A DNA stretch of 64,000 nt, from NCBI RefSeq assembly GCF_018687715.1, contig NC_056755.1, positions 25,746,501-25,810,500 on the forward strand. The letters run 5' to 3'. Source of the DNA: Carya illinoinensis. Taxonomy: Eukaryota; Streptophyta; Magnoliopsida; Fagales; Juglandaceae. The position numbers were made by a program, and so were the translations under genes. The stretch's first letter is position 1; each line of letters begins with the position of its first letter. The notes under the pieces were generated by a model that did no database searches, was not told the DNA's origin, and saw only the letters and a program-made list of their open reading frames with translations. Of the stretch, positions 10,024-22,432 are shown piece after piece.

Positions 10024-12408
10024 AACGCCTGAAACGAACCAGGAGTGTTAATGAGGGATGGATGTGATGTGAGATTGCCCTTGAGAAAATGGTTTAAGAG
10101 GCTTTGGGCTGATTAGTTCCAATGCACATGCAGGTGCACCTACGTGGGATTGTATTCCATCTATTGAAATGTGTTGGATCAATTCTAATCCACTAATTCA
10201 CTCTACGAATGATGAAAAACAACAATAAAAGTCATAAGGTCCGTATAAAAAAAGGCGAGAATGAATTAATAAGAGAATTAAGCTCAAAACATCGTTTAGA
10301 GACGACTAATCACCTGTCAGTTTGTTAATGCCGTCAACTTAAAGTTAAAACCTTCACAATGGCAGGTTGTGGTCATGAAGGACATGTGGCACTTCTTGGG
10401 CTCGATGGAAACCGATGGTGGGGCTTATGTGGGGCTGCGATTGGAAGAACGAAAGAAAAGGCGGGTTTGTTCGGGGCCAATCCGTCCATTTCTAGTAATG
10501 AGCTGGAAGGGGTTAAGGTGGGAGGCATTTCATGAGATTTCACTTGAGAAAATAATATAAAAGGCATGGGTTAGGGGCTGATTAGTTGCAATGCACATGG
10601 ATGTGCACCAAGGCGGCGATTGGCGGGGACTTGGGTGTTGGAATGACATTCCTTCAACGGAAATGTCGTGGATCAATTCCAATCCACTAACTCACTCTTA
10701 GATTGATAAAGAGCAAGAATAGAAGTCGTAAGGTCCACATATATAAGCTAGGAAAGAATTAAAAAGGAAATTAACCTGAAAACACGGTTTAGAAATGACT
10801 ATTGACTTGTGAGTTGATTAATGCCCTCAACTCAAGTTAGAAGCTCAACCATGGTGAGATGAGAACATGTGGGGCGTGTGGCACTTCTTTGGCTTGAGGG
10901 AAACCGTTTGAATGCTGAATGGGGGCTACAATTGGAGCAGTGATAGAAAAGATAGGTTTATTCGAGTCAATTCGTTCAGTGCTAGAAATGAGCTGTAAGG
11001 CTTTAATCATGGACGCATTTGATGAGATTTCCCTTGAGAAAATGGTTTAAGAGGCTTTGGGCTGATTAGTTCCAATGCACATGCAGGTGCACCTACGTGG
11101 GATTGTATTCCATCTATTGAAATGTGTTGGATCAATTCTAATCCACTAATTCACTCTACGAATGATGAAAAACAACAATAAAAGTCATAAGGTCCGTATA
11201 AAAAAGGCGAGAATGAATTAATAAGAGAATTAAGCTCAAAACATCGTTTAGAGACGACTAATCACCTGTCAGTTTGTTAATGCCGTCAACTTAAAGTTAA
11301 AACCTTCACAATGGCAGGTTGTGGTCATGAAGGACATGTGGCACTTCTTGGGCTCGATGGAAACCGATGGTGGGGCTTATGTGGGCTGCGATTGGAAGAA
11401 CGAAAGAAAAGGCGGGTTTGTTCGGGGCCAATCCGTCCATTTCTAGTAATGAGCTGGAAGGGTTAAGGTGGGAGGCATTTCATGAGATTTCACTTGAGAA
11501 AATAATATAAAAGGCATGGGTTAGGGGCTGATTAGTTGCAATGCACATGGATGTGCACCAAGGCGGCGATTGGCGGGGACTTGGGTGTTGGAATGACATT
11601 CCTTCAACGGAAATGTCGTGGATCAATTCCAATCCACTAACTCACTCTTAGATTGATAAAGAGCAAGAATAGAAGTCGTAAGGTCCACATATATAAGCTA
11701 GGAAAGAATTAAAAAGGAAATTAACCTGAAAACACGGTTTAGAAATGACTATTGACTTGTGAGTTGATTAATGCCCTCAACTCAAGTTAGAAGCTCAACC
11801 ATGGTGAGATGAGAACATGTGGGGCGTGTGGCACTTCTTTGGCTTGAGGGAAACCGTTTGAATGCTGAATGGGGGCTACAATTGGAGCAGTGATAGAAAA
11901 GATAGGTTTATTCGAGTCAATTCGTTCAGTGCTAGAAATGAGCTGTAAGGCTTTAATCATGGACGCATTTGATGAGATTTCCCTTGAGAAAATGGTGTAA
12001 AGGGCGTTGGCTTTGGGGCGATTAGTTGCAATGCACATGGAGGTGCGCGCAGGTGGCGATTGGCTGTGACTTGTCTGTTCCATTGACATTCCTTTTGTCG
12101 AAATGTGCTGGATCAAGTGTATTCTTCAAATTCACTCTATGAAGGATGAACAACAACAATTAAATTTGTAAGGCTCATCTAGAAAAGGTGAGACAGAATT
12201 AAAAGGTCAATTATGTTCAAAACAAGGTTTTGTGATGACTAATCACTTGTGAGTTGATTAATGCCCTCAACTTTATTCAGAAACCTAACAATGGTGGAAT
12301 GAGAACTTTAGGGCCGTGTGGCACATCCTAGGCTCGAGGAAAACCAATGGTTTGGCGTATGTGCGCAAGAATTCATGAAAAGACGGTTTTCTTCGAGCCA
12401 ATTCGTCC
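10024..12408. repeat. Irregular block: A-B-(C/A)-B-C, 2385 bp
   Basis: Five monomers instead of six. The order is A, B, a chimeric C/A monomer, B, C. Relative to two regular units it lacks 482 bp and has three extra single bases (A-run 10247-10253, G-run 10431-10434, G-run 10509-10512), giving 2385 bp. Both C segments carry gtttgaatg (near 10907 and 11857), shared with the next two units, so the event happened within a local family rather than by joining distant arrays. Confidence 0.95.
10978..11438. repeat. Chimeric C/A monomer, 461 bp
   Basis: The monomer starts as C (agtgctagaaatgagctg, gatgagattt) and continues as A (ggtttaagaggctttggg). The switch lies in the 16-bp stretch cccttgagaaaatggt at 11031-11046, which is identical in C and A. 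The 461-bp length matches 50 bp of C joined in register to A. This is the signature of unequal homologous exchange between neighbouring monomers. Confidence 0.93.
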
Positions 12409-13840
12409 AACGCCTGAAACGAACCAGGAGTGTTAATGAGGGATGGATGTGATGTGAGATTGCCCTTGAGAAAATGGTTTAAGAGGCTTTGGGCTGATTA
12501 GTTCCAATGCACATGCAGGTGCACCTACGTGGGATTGTATTCCATCTATTGAAATGTGTTGGATCAATTCTAATCCACTAATTCACTCTACGAATGATGA
12601 AAAACAACAATAAAAGTCATAAGGTCCGTATAAAAAAGGCGAGAATGAATTAATAAGAGAATTAAGCTCAAAACATCGTTTAGAGACGACTAATCACCTG
12701 TCAGTTTGTTAATGCCGTCAACTTAAAGTTAAAACCTTCACAATGGCAGGTTGTGGTCATGAAGGACATGTGGCACTTCTTGGGCTCGATGGAAACCGAT
12801 GGTGGGGCTTATGTGGGCTGCGATTGGAAGAACGAAAGAAAAGGCGGGTTTGTTCGGGGCCAATCCGTCCATTTCTAGTAATGAGCTGGAAGGGTTAAGG
12901 TGGGAGGCATTTCATGAGATTTCACTTGAGAAAATAATATAAAAGGCATGGGTTAGGGGCTGATTAGTTGCAATGCACATGGATGTGCACCAAGGCGGCG
13001 ATTGGCGGGGACTTGGGTGTTGGAATGACATTCCTTCAACGGAAATGTCGTGGATCAATTCCAATCCACTAACTCACTCTTAGATTGATAAAGAGCAAGA
13101 ATAGAAGTCGTAAGGTCCACATATATAAGCTAGGAAAGAATTAAAAAGGAAATTAACCTGAAAACACGGTTTAGAAATGACTATTGACTTGTGAGTTGAT
13201 TAATGCCCTCAACTCAAGTTAGAAGCTCAACCATGGTGAGATGAGAACATGTGGGGCGTGTGGCACTTCTTTGGCTTGAGGGAAACCGTTTGAATGCTGA
13301 ATGGGGGCTACAATTGGAGCAGTGATAGAAAAGATAGGTTTATTCGAGTCAATTCGTTCAGTGCTAGAAATGAGCTGTAAGGCTTTAATCATGGACGCAT
13401 TTGATGAGATTTCCCTTGAGAAAATGGTGTAAAGGGCGTTGGCTTTGGGGCGATTAGTTGCAATGCACATGGAGGTGCGCGCAGGTGGCGATTGGCTGTG
13501 ACTTGTCTGTTCCATTGACATTCCTTTTGTCGAAATGTGCTGGATCAAGTGTATTCTTCAAATTCACTCTATGAAGGATGAACAACAACAATTAAATTTG
13601 TAAGGCTCATCTAGAAAAGGTGAGACAGAATTAAAAGGTCAATTATGTTCAAAACAAGGTTTTGTGATGACTAATCACTTGTGAGTTGATTAATGCCCTC
13701 AACTTTATTCAGAAACCTAACAATGGTGGAATGAGAACTTTAGGGCCGTGTGGCACATCCTAGGCTCGAGGAAAACCAATGGTTTGGCGTATGTGCGCAA
13801 GAATTCATGAAAAGACGGTTTTCTTCGAGCCAATTCGTCC
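12409..13840. repeat. HOR unit 9
   Basis: Regular trimer of the left subfamily with gtttgaatg near 13290 (a T to S change in the open frame) and ttggggcg in C. Confidence 0.97.
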
Positions 13841-15272
13841 AACGCCTGAAACGAACCAGGAGTGTTAATGAGGGATGGATGTGATGTGAGATTGCCCTTG
13901 AGAAAATGGTTTAAGAGGCTTTGGGCTGATTAGTTCCAATGCACATGCAGGTGCACCTACGTGGGATTGTATTCCATCTATTGAAATGTGTTGGATCAAT
14001 TCTAATCCACTAATTCACTCTACGAATGATGAAAAACAACAATAAAAGTCATAAGGTCCGTATAAAAAAGGCGAGAATGAATTAATAAGAGAATTAAGCT
14101 CAAAACATCGTTTAGAGACGACTAATCACCTGTCAGTTTGTTAATGCCGTCAACTTAAAGTTAAAACCTTCACAATGGCAGGTTGTGGTCATGAAGGACA
14201 TGTGGCACTTCTTGGGCTCGATGGAAACCGATGGTGGGGCTTATGTGGGCTGCGATTGGAAGAACGAAAGAAAAGGCGGGTTTGTTCGGGGCCAATCCGT
14301 CCATTTCTAGTAATGAGCTGGAAGGGTTAAGGTGGGAGGCATTTCATGAGATTTCACTTGAGAAAATAATATAAAAGGCATGGGTTAGGGGCTGATTAGT
14401 TGCAATGCACATGGATGTGCACCAAGGCGGCGATTGGCGGGGACTTGGGTGTTGGAATGACATTCCTTCAACGGAAATGTCGTGGATCAATTCCAATCCA
14501 CTAACTCACTCTTAGATTGATAAAGAGCAAGAATAGAAGTCGTAAGGTCCACATATATAAGCTAGGAAAGAATTAAAAAGGAAATTAACCTGAAAACACG
14601 GTTTAGAAATGACTATTGACTTGTGAGTTGATTAATGCCCTCAACTCAAGTTAGAAGCTCAACCATGGTGAGATGAGAACATGTGGGGCGTGTGGCACTT
14701 CTTTGGCTTGAGGGAAACCGTTTGAATGCTGAATGGGGGCTACAATTGGAGCAGTGATAGAAAAGATAGGTTTATTCGAGTCAATTCGTTCAGTGCTAGA
14801 AATGAGCTGTAAGGCTTTAATCATGGACGCATTTGATGAGATTTCCCTTGAGAAAATGGTGTAAAGGGCGTTGGCTTTGGGGCGATTAGTTGCAATGCAC
14901 ATGGAGGTGCGCGCAGGTGGCGATTGGCTGTGACTTGTCTGTTCCATTGACATTCCTTTTGTCGAAATGTGCTGGATCAAGTGTATTCTTCAAATTCACT
15001 CTATGAAGGATGAACAACAACAATTAAATTTGTAAGGCTCATCTAGAAAAGGTGAGACAGAATTAAAAGGTCAATTATGTTCAAAACAAGGTTTTGTGAT
15101 GACTAATCACTTGTGAGTTGATTAATGCCCTCAACTTTATTCAGAAACCTAACAATGGTGGAATGAGAACTTTAGGGCCGTGTGGCACATCCTAGGCTCG
15201 AGGAAAACCAATGGTTTGGCGTATGTGCGCAAGAATTCATGAAAAGACGGTTTTCTTCGAGCCAATTCGTCC
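13841..15272. repeat. HOR unit 10
   Basis: Regular trimer; last unit with gtttgaatg (near 14722). By eye indistinguishable from unit 9. Confidence 0.97.
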
Positions 15273-16704
15273 AACGCCTGAAACGAACCAGGAGTGTTAA
15301 TGAGGGATGGATGTGATGTGAGATTGCCCTTGAGAAAATGGTTTAAGAGGCTTTGGGCTGATTAGTTCCAATGCACATGCAGGTGCACCTACGTGGGATT
15401 GTATTCCATCTATTGAAATGTGTTGGATCAATTCTAATCCACTAATTCACTCTACGAATGATGAAAAACAACAATAAAAGTCATAAGGTCCGTATAAAAA
15501 AGGCGAGAATGAATTAATAAGAGAATTAAGCTCAAAACATCGTTTAGAGACGACTAATCACCTGTCAGTTTGTTAATGCCGTCAACTTAAAGTTAAAACC
15601 TTCACAATGGCAGGTTGTGGTCATGAAGGACATGTGGCACTTCTTGGGCTCGATGGAAACCGATGGTGGGGCTTATGTGGGCTGCGATTGGAAGAACGAA
15701 AGAAAAGGCGGGTTTGTTCGGGGCCAATCCGTCCATTTCTAGTAATGAGCTGGAAGGGTTAAGGTGGGAGGCATTTCATGAGATTTCACTTGAGAAAATA
15801 ATATAAAAGGCATGGGTTAGGGGCTGATTAGTTGCAATGCACATGGATGTGCACCAAGGCGGCGATTGGCGGGGACTTGGGTGTTGGAATGACATTCCTT
15901 CAACGGAAATGTCGTGGATCAATTCCAGTCCACTAACTCACTCTTAGATTGATAAAGAGCAAGAATAGAAGTCGTAAGGTCCACATATATAAGCTAGGAA
16001 AGAATTAAAAAGGAAATTAACCTGAAAACACGGTTTAGAAATGACTATTGACTTGTGAGTTGATTAATGCCCTCAACTCAAGTTAGAAGCTCAACCATGG
16101 TGAGATGAGAACATGTGGGGCGTGTGGCACTTCTTTGGCTTGAGGGAAACCGTTTGTATGCTGAATGGGGGCTACAATTGGAGCAGTGATAGAAAAGATA
16201 GGTTTATTCGAGTCAATTCGTTCAGTGCTAGAAATGAGCTGTAAGGCTTTAATCATGGACGCATTTGATGAGATTTCCCTTGAGAAAATGGTGTAAAGGG
16301 CGTTGGCTTTGGGCCGATTAGTTGCAATGCACATGGAGGTGCGCGCAGGTGGCGATTGGCTGTGACTTGTCTGTTCCATTGACATTCCTTTTGTCGAAAT
16401 GTGCTGGATCAAGTGTATTCTTCAAATTCACTCTATGAAGGATGAACAACAACAATTAAATTTGTAAGGCTCATCTAGAAAAGGTGAGACAGAATTAAAA
16501 GGTCAATTATGTTCAAAACAAGGTTTTGTGATGACTAATCACTTGTGAGTTGATTAATGCCCTCAACTTTATTCAGAAACCTAACAATGGTGGAATGAGA
16601 ACTTTAGGGCCGTGTGGCACATCCTAGGCTCGAGGAAAACCAATGGTTTGGCGTATGTGCGCAAGAATTCATGAAAAGACGGTTTTCTTCGAGCCAATTC
16701 GTCC
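15273..16704. repeat. HOR unit 11
   Basis: Regular trimer. First unit with ccagtcc near 15926 in B. A still has ctaattc and tctacga. C carries gtttgtatg and ttgggccg. Confidence 0.97.
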
Positions 16705-18136
16705 AACGCCTGAAACGAACCAGGAGTGTTAATGAGGGATGGATGTGATGTGAGATTGCCCTTGAGAAAATGGTTTAAGAGGCTTTGGGCTGATTAGTTC
16801 CAATGCACATGCAGGTGCACCTACGTGGGATTGTATTCCATCTATTGAAATGTGTTGGATCAATTCTAATCCACTGATTCACTCTATGAATGATGAAAAA
16901 CAACAATAAAAGTCATAAGGTCCGTATAAAAAAGGCGAGAATGAATTAATAAGAGAATTAAGCTCAAAACATCGTTTAGAGACGACTAATCACCTGTCAG
17001 TTTGTTAATGCCGTCAACTTAAAGTTAAAACCTTCACAATGGCAGGTTGTGGTCATGAAGGACATGTGGCACTTCTTGGGCTCGATGGAAACCGATGGTG
17101 GGGCTTATGTGGGCTGCGATTGGAAGAACGAAAGAAAAGGCGGGTTTGTTCGGGGCCAATCCGTCCATTTCTAGTAATGAGCTGGAAGGGTTAAGGTGGG
17201 AGGCATTTCATGAGATTTCACTTGAGAAAATAATATAAAAGGCATGGGTTAGGGGCTGATTAGTTGCAATGCACATGGATGTGCACCAAGGCGGCGATTG
17301 GCGGGGACTTGGGTGTTGGAATGACATTCCTTCAACGGAAATGTCGTGGATCAATTCCAGTCCACTAACTCACTCTTAGATTGATAAAGAGCAAGAATAG
17401 AAGTCGTAAGGTCCACATATATAAGCTAGGAAAGAATTAAAAAGGAAATTAACCTGAAAACACGGTTTAGAAATGACTATTGACTTGTGAGTTGATTAAT
17501 GCCCTCAACTCAAGTTAGAAGCTCAACCATGGTGAGATGAGAACATGTGGGGCGTGTGGCACTTCTTTGGCTTGAGGGAAACCGTTTGTATGCTGAATGG
17601 GGGCTACAATTGGAGCAGTGATAGAAAAGATAGGTTTATTCGAGTCAATTCGTTCAGTGCTAGAAATGAGCTGTAAGGCTTTAATCATGGACGCATTTGA
17701 TGAGATTTCCCTTGAGAAAATGGTGTAAAGGGCGTTGGCTTTGGGCCGATTAGTTGCAATGCACATGGAGGTGCGCGCAGGTGGCGATTGGCTGTGACTT
17801 GTCTGTTCCATTGACATTCCTTTTGTCGAAATGTGCTGGATCAAGTGTATTCTTCAAATTCACTCTATGAAGGATGAACAACAACAATTAAATTTGTAAG
17901 GCTCATCTAGAAAAGGTGAGACAGAATTAAAAGGTCAATTATGTTCAAAACAAGGTTTTGTGATGACTAATCACTTGTGAGTTGATTAATGCCCTCAACT
18001 TTATTCAGAAACCTAACAATGGTGGAATGAGAACTTTAGGGCCGTGTGGCACATCCTAGGCTCGAGGAAAACCAATGGTTTGGCGTATGTGCGCAAGAAT
18101 TCATGAAAAGACGGTTTTCTTCGAGCCAATTCGTCC
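16705..18136. repeat. HOR unit 12
   Basis: Regular trimer. First unit with ctgattc and tctatga in A (near 16875), still with aagagaatt. B has ccagtcc. Confidence 0.97.
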
Positions 18137-19568
18137 AACGCCTGAAACGAACCAGGAGTGTTAATGAGGGATGGATGTGATGTGAGATTGCCCTTGAGAA
18201 AATGGTTTAAGAGGCTTTGGGCTGATTAGTTCCAATGCACATGCAGGTGCACCTACGTGGGATTGTATTCCATCTATTGAAATGTGTTGGATCAATTCTA
18301 ATCCACTGATTCACTCTATGAATGATGAAAAACAACAATAAAAGTCATAAGGTCCGTATAAAAAAGGCGAGAATGAATTAATAAGAGAATTAAGCTCAAA
18401 ACATCGTTTAGAGACGACTAATCACCTGTCAGTTTGTTAATGCCGTCAACTTAAAGTTAAAACCTTCACAATGGCAGGTTGTGGTCATGAAGGACATGTG
18501 GCACTTCTTGGGCTCGATGGAAACCGATGGTGGGGCTTATGTGGGCTGCGATTGGAAGAACGAAAGAAAAGGCGGGTTTGTTCGGGGCCAATCCGTCCAT
18601 TTCTAGTAATGAGCTGGAAGGGTTAAGGTGGGAGGCATTTCATGAGATTTCACTTGAGAAAATAATATAAAAGGCATGGGTTAGGGGCTGATTAGTTGCA
18701 ATGCACATGGATGTGCACCAAGGCGGCGATTGGCGGGGACTTGGGTGTTGGAATGACATTCCTTCAACGGAAATGTCGTGGATCAATTCCAATCCACTAA
18801 CTCACTCTTAGATTGATAAAGAGCAAGAATAGAAGTCGTAAGGTCCACATATATAAGCTAGGAAAGAATTAAAAAGGAAATTAACCTGAAAACACGGTTC
18901 AGAAATGACTATTGACTTGTGAGTTGATTAATGCCCTCAACTCAAGTTAGAAGCTCAACCATGGTGAGATGAGAACATGTGGGGCGTGTGGCACTTCTTT
19001 GGCTTGAGGGAAACCGTTTGTATGCTGAATGGGGGCTACAATTGGAGCAGTGATAGAAAAGATAGGTTTATTCGAGTCAATTCGTTCAGTGCTAGAAATG
19101 AGCTGTAAGGCTTTAATCATGGACGCATTTGATGAGATTTCCCTTGAGAAAATGGTGTAAAGGGCGTTGGCTTTGGGCCGATTAGTTGCAATGCACATGG
19201 AGGTGCGCGCAGGTCGCGATTGGCTGTGACTTGTCTGTTCCATTGACATTCCTTTTGTCGAAATGTGCTGGATCAAGTGTATTCTTCAAATTCACTCTAT
19301 GAAGGATGAACAACAACAATTAAATTTGTAAGGCTCATCTAGAAAAGGTGAGACAGAATTAAAAGGTCAATTATGTTCAAAACAAGGTTTTGTGATGACT
19401 AATCACTTGTGAGTTGATTAATGCCCTCAACTTTATTCAGAAACCTAACAATGGTGGAATGAGAACTTTAGGGCCGTGTGGCACATCCTAGGCTCGAGGA
19501 AAACCAATGGTTTGGCGTATGTGCGCAAGAATTCATGAAAAGACGGTTTTCTTCGAGCCAATTCGTCC
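18137..19568. repeat. HOR unit 13
   Basis: Regular trimer with ctgattc and aagagaatt in A, and ccaatcc in B. Carries ggttcag near 18897 and aggtcgcg near 19212, both shared with units 14 and 15. Confidence 0.97.
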
Positions 19569-21000
19569 AACGCCTGAAACGAACCAGGAGTGTTAATGAG
19601 GGATGGATGTGATGTGAGATTGCCCTTGAGAAAATGGTTTAAGAGGCTTTGGGCTGATTAGTTCCAATGCACATGCAGGTGCACCTACGTGGGATTGTAT
19701 TCCATCTATTGAAATGTGTTGGATCAATTCTAATCCACTGATTCACTCTATGAATGATGAAAAACAACAATAAAAGTCATAAGGTCCGTATAAAAAAGGC
19801 GAGAATGAATTAATAAGAAAATTAAGCTCAAAACATCGTTTAGAGACGACTAATCACCTGTCAGTTTGTTAATGCCGTCAACTTAAAGTTAAAACCTTCA
19901 CAATGGCAGGTTGTGGTCATGAAGGACATGTGGCACTTCTTGGGCTCGATGGAAACCGATGGTGGGGCTTATGTGGGCTGCGATTGGAAGAACGAAAGAA
20001 AAGGCGGGTTTGTTCGGGGCCAATCCGTCCATTTCTAGTAATGAGCTGGAAGGGTTAAGGTGGGAGGCATTTCATGAGATTTCACTTGAGAAAATAATAT
20101 AAAAGGCATGGGTTAGGGGCTGATTAGTTGCAATGCACATGGATGTGCACCAAGGCGGCGATTGGCGGGGACTTGGGTGTTGGAATGACATTCCTTCAAC
20201 GGAAATGTCGTGGATCAATTCCAATCCACTAACTCACTCTTAGATTGATAAAGAGCAAGAATAGAAGTCGTAAGGTCCACATATATAAGCTAGGAAAGAA
20301 TTAAAAAGGAAATTAACCTGAAAACACGGTTCAGAAATGACTATTGACTTGTGAGTTGATTAATGCCCTCAACTCAAGTTAGAAGCTCAACCATGGTGAG
20401 ATGAGAACATGTGGGGCGTGTGGCACTTCTTTGGCTTGAGGGAAACCGTTTGTATGCTGAATGGGGGCTACAATTGGAGCAGTGATAGAAAAGATAGGTT
20501 TATTCGAGTCAATTCGTTCAGTGCTAGAAATGAGCTGTAAGGCTTTAATCATGGACGCATTTGATGAGATTTCCCTTGAGAAAATGGTGTAAAGGGCGTT
20601 GGCTTTGGGCCGATTAGTTGCAATGCACATGGAGGTGCGCGCAGGTCGCGATTGGCTGTGACTTGTCTGTTCCATTGACATTCCTTTTGTCGAAATGTGC
20701 TGGATCAAGTGTATTCTTCAAATTCACTCTATGAAGGATGAACAACAACAATTAAATTTGTAAGGCTCATCTAGAAAAGGTGAGACAGAATTAAAAGGTC
20801 AATTATGTTCAAAACAAGGTTTTGTGATGACTAATCACTTGTGAGTTGATTAATGCCCTCAACTTTATTCAGAAACCTAACAATGGTGGAATGAGAACTT
20901 TAGGGCCGTGTGGCACATCCTAGGCTCGAGGAAAACCAATGGTTTGGCGTATGTGCGCAAGAATTCATGAAAAGACGGTTTTCTTCGAGCCAATTCGTCC
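19569..21000. repeat. HOR unit 14
   Basis: Regular trimer; first with aagaaaatt in A (near 19816). Carries ccaatcc, ggttcag and aggtcgcg. Confidence 0.97.
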
Positions 21001-22432
21001 AACGCCTGAAACGAACCAGGAGTGTTAATGAGGGATGGATGTGATGTGAGATTGCCCTTGAGAAAATGGTTTAAGAGGCTTTGGGCTGATTAGTTCCAAT
21101 GCACATGCAGGTGCACCTACGTGGGATTGTATTCCATCTATTGAAATGTGTTGGATCAATTCTAATCCACTGATTCACTCTATGAATGATGAAAAACAAC
21201 AATAAAAGTCATAAGGTCCGTATAAAAAAGGCGAGAATGAATTAATAAGAAAATTAAGCTCAAAACATCGTTTAGAGACGACTAATCACCTGTCAGTTTG
21301 TTAATGCCGTCAACTTAAAGTTAAAACCTTCACAATGGCAGGTTGTGGTCATGAAGGACATGTGGCACTTCTTGGGCTCGATGGAAACCGATGGTGGGGC
21401 TTATGTGGGCTGCAATTGGAAGAACGAAAGAAAAGGCGGGTTTGTTCGGGGCCAATCCGTCCATTTCTAGTAATGAGCTGGAAGGGTTAAGGTGGGAGGC
21501 ATTTCATGAGATTTCACTTGAGAAAATAATATAAAAGGCATGGGTTAGGGGCTGATTAGTTGCAATGCACATGGATGTGCACCAAGGCGGCGATTGGCGG
21601 GGACTTGGGTGTTGGAATGACATTCCTTCAACGGAAATGTCGTGGATCAATTCCAGTCCACTAACTCACTCTTAGATTGATAAAGAGCAAGAATAGAAGT
21701 CGTAAGGTCCACATATATAAGCTAGGAAAGAATTAAAAAGAAAATTAACCTGAAAACACGGTTCAGAAATGACTATTGACTTGTGAGTTGATTAATGCCC
21801 TCAACTCAAGTTAGAAGCTCAACCATGGTGAGATGAGAACATGTGGGGCGTGTGGCACTTCTTTGGCTTGAGGGAAACCGTTTGTATGCTGAATGGGGGC
21901 TACAATTGGAACAGTGATAGAAAAGATAGGTTTATTCGAGTCAATTCGTTCAGTGCTAGAAATGAGCTGTAAGGCTTTAATCATGGACGCATTTGATGAG
22001 ATTTCCCTTGAGAAAATGGTGTAAAGGGCGTTGGCTTTGGGCCGATTAGTTGCAATGCACATGGAGGTGCGCGCAGGTCGCGATTGGCTGTGACTTGTCT
22101 GTTCCATTGACATTCCTTTTGTCGAAATGTGCTGGATCAAGTGTATTCTTCAAATTCACTCTATGAAGGATGAACAACAACAATTAAATTTGTAAGGCTC
22201 ATCTAGAAAAGGTGAGACAGAATTAAAAGGTCAATTATGTTCAAAACAAGGTTTTGTGATGACTAATCACTTGTGAGTTGATTAATGCCCTCAACTTTAT
22301 TCAGAAACCTAACAATGGTGGAATGAGAACTTTAGGGCCGTGTGGCACATCCTAGGCTCGAGGAAAACCAATGGTTTGGCGTATGTGCGCAAGAATTCAT
22401 GAAAAGACGGTTTTCTTCGAGCCAATTCGTCC
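21001..22432. repeat. HOR unit 15
   Basis: Regular trimer with ccagtcc, ggttcag and aggtcgcg. Private changes: ctgcaattgg near 21411 and aaaagaaaatt near 21736. First unit with ggaacag in C (near 21908). Confidence 0.97.

Noticed and set aside
10369..10567. Short overlapping frames on both strands (63 and 64 codons).
   Set aside because: They exist only because three single-base insertions in unit 8 shift the frame; absent from other units.
10978..11438. Insertion of foreign DNA at the HOR break.
   Set aside because: Both sides are ordinary C and A sequence joined in register at an identical 16-bp stretch; nothing foreign is present.
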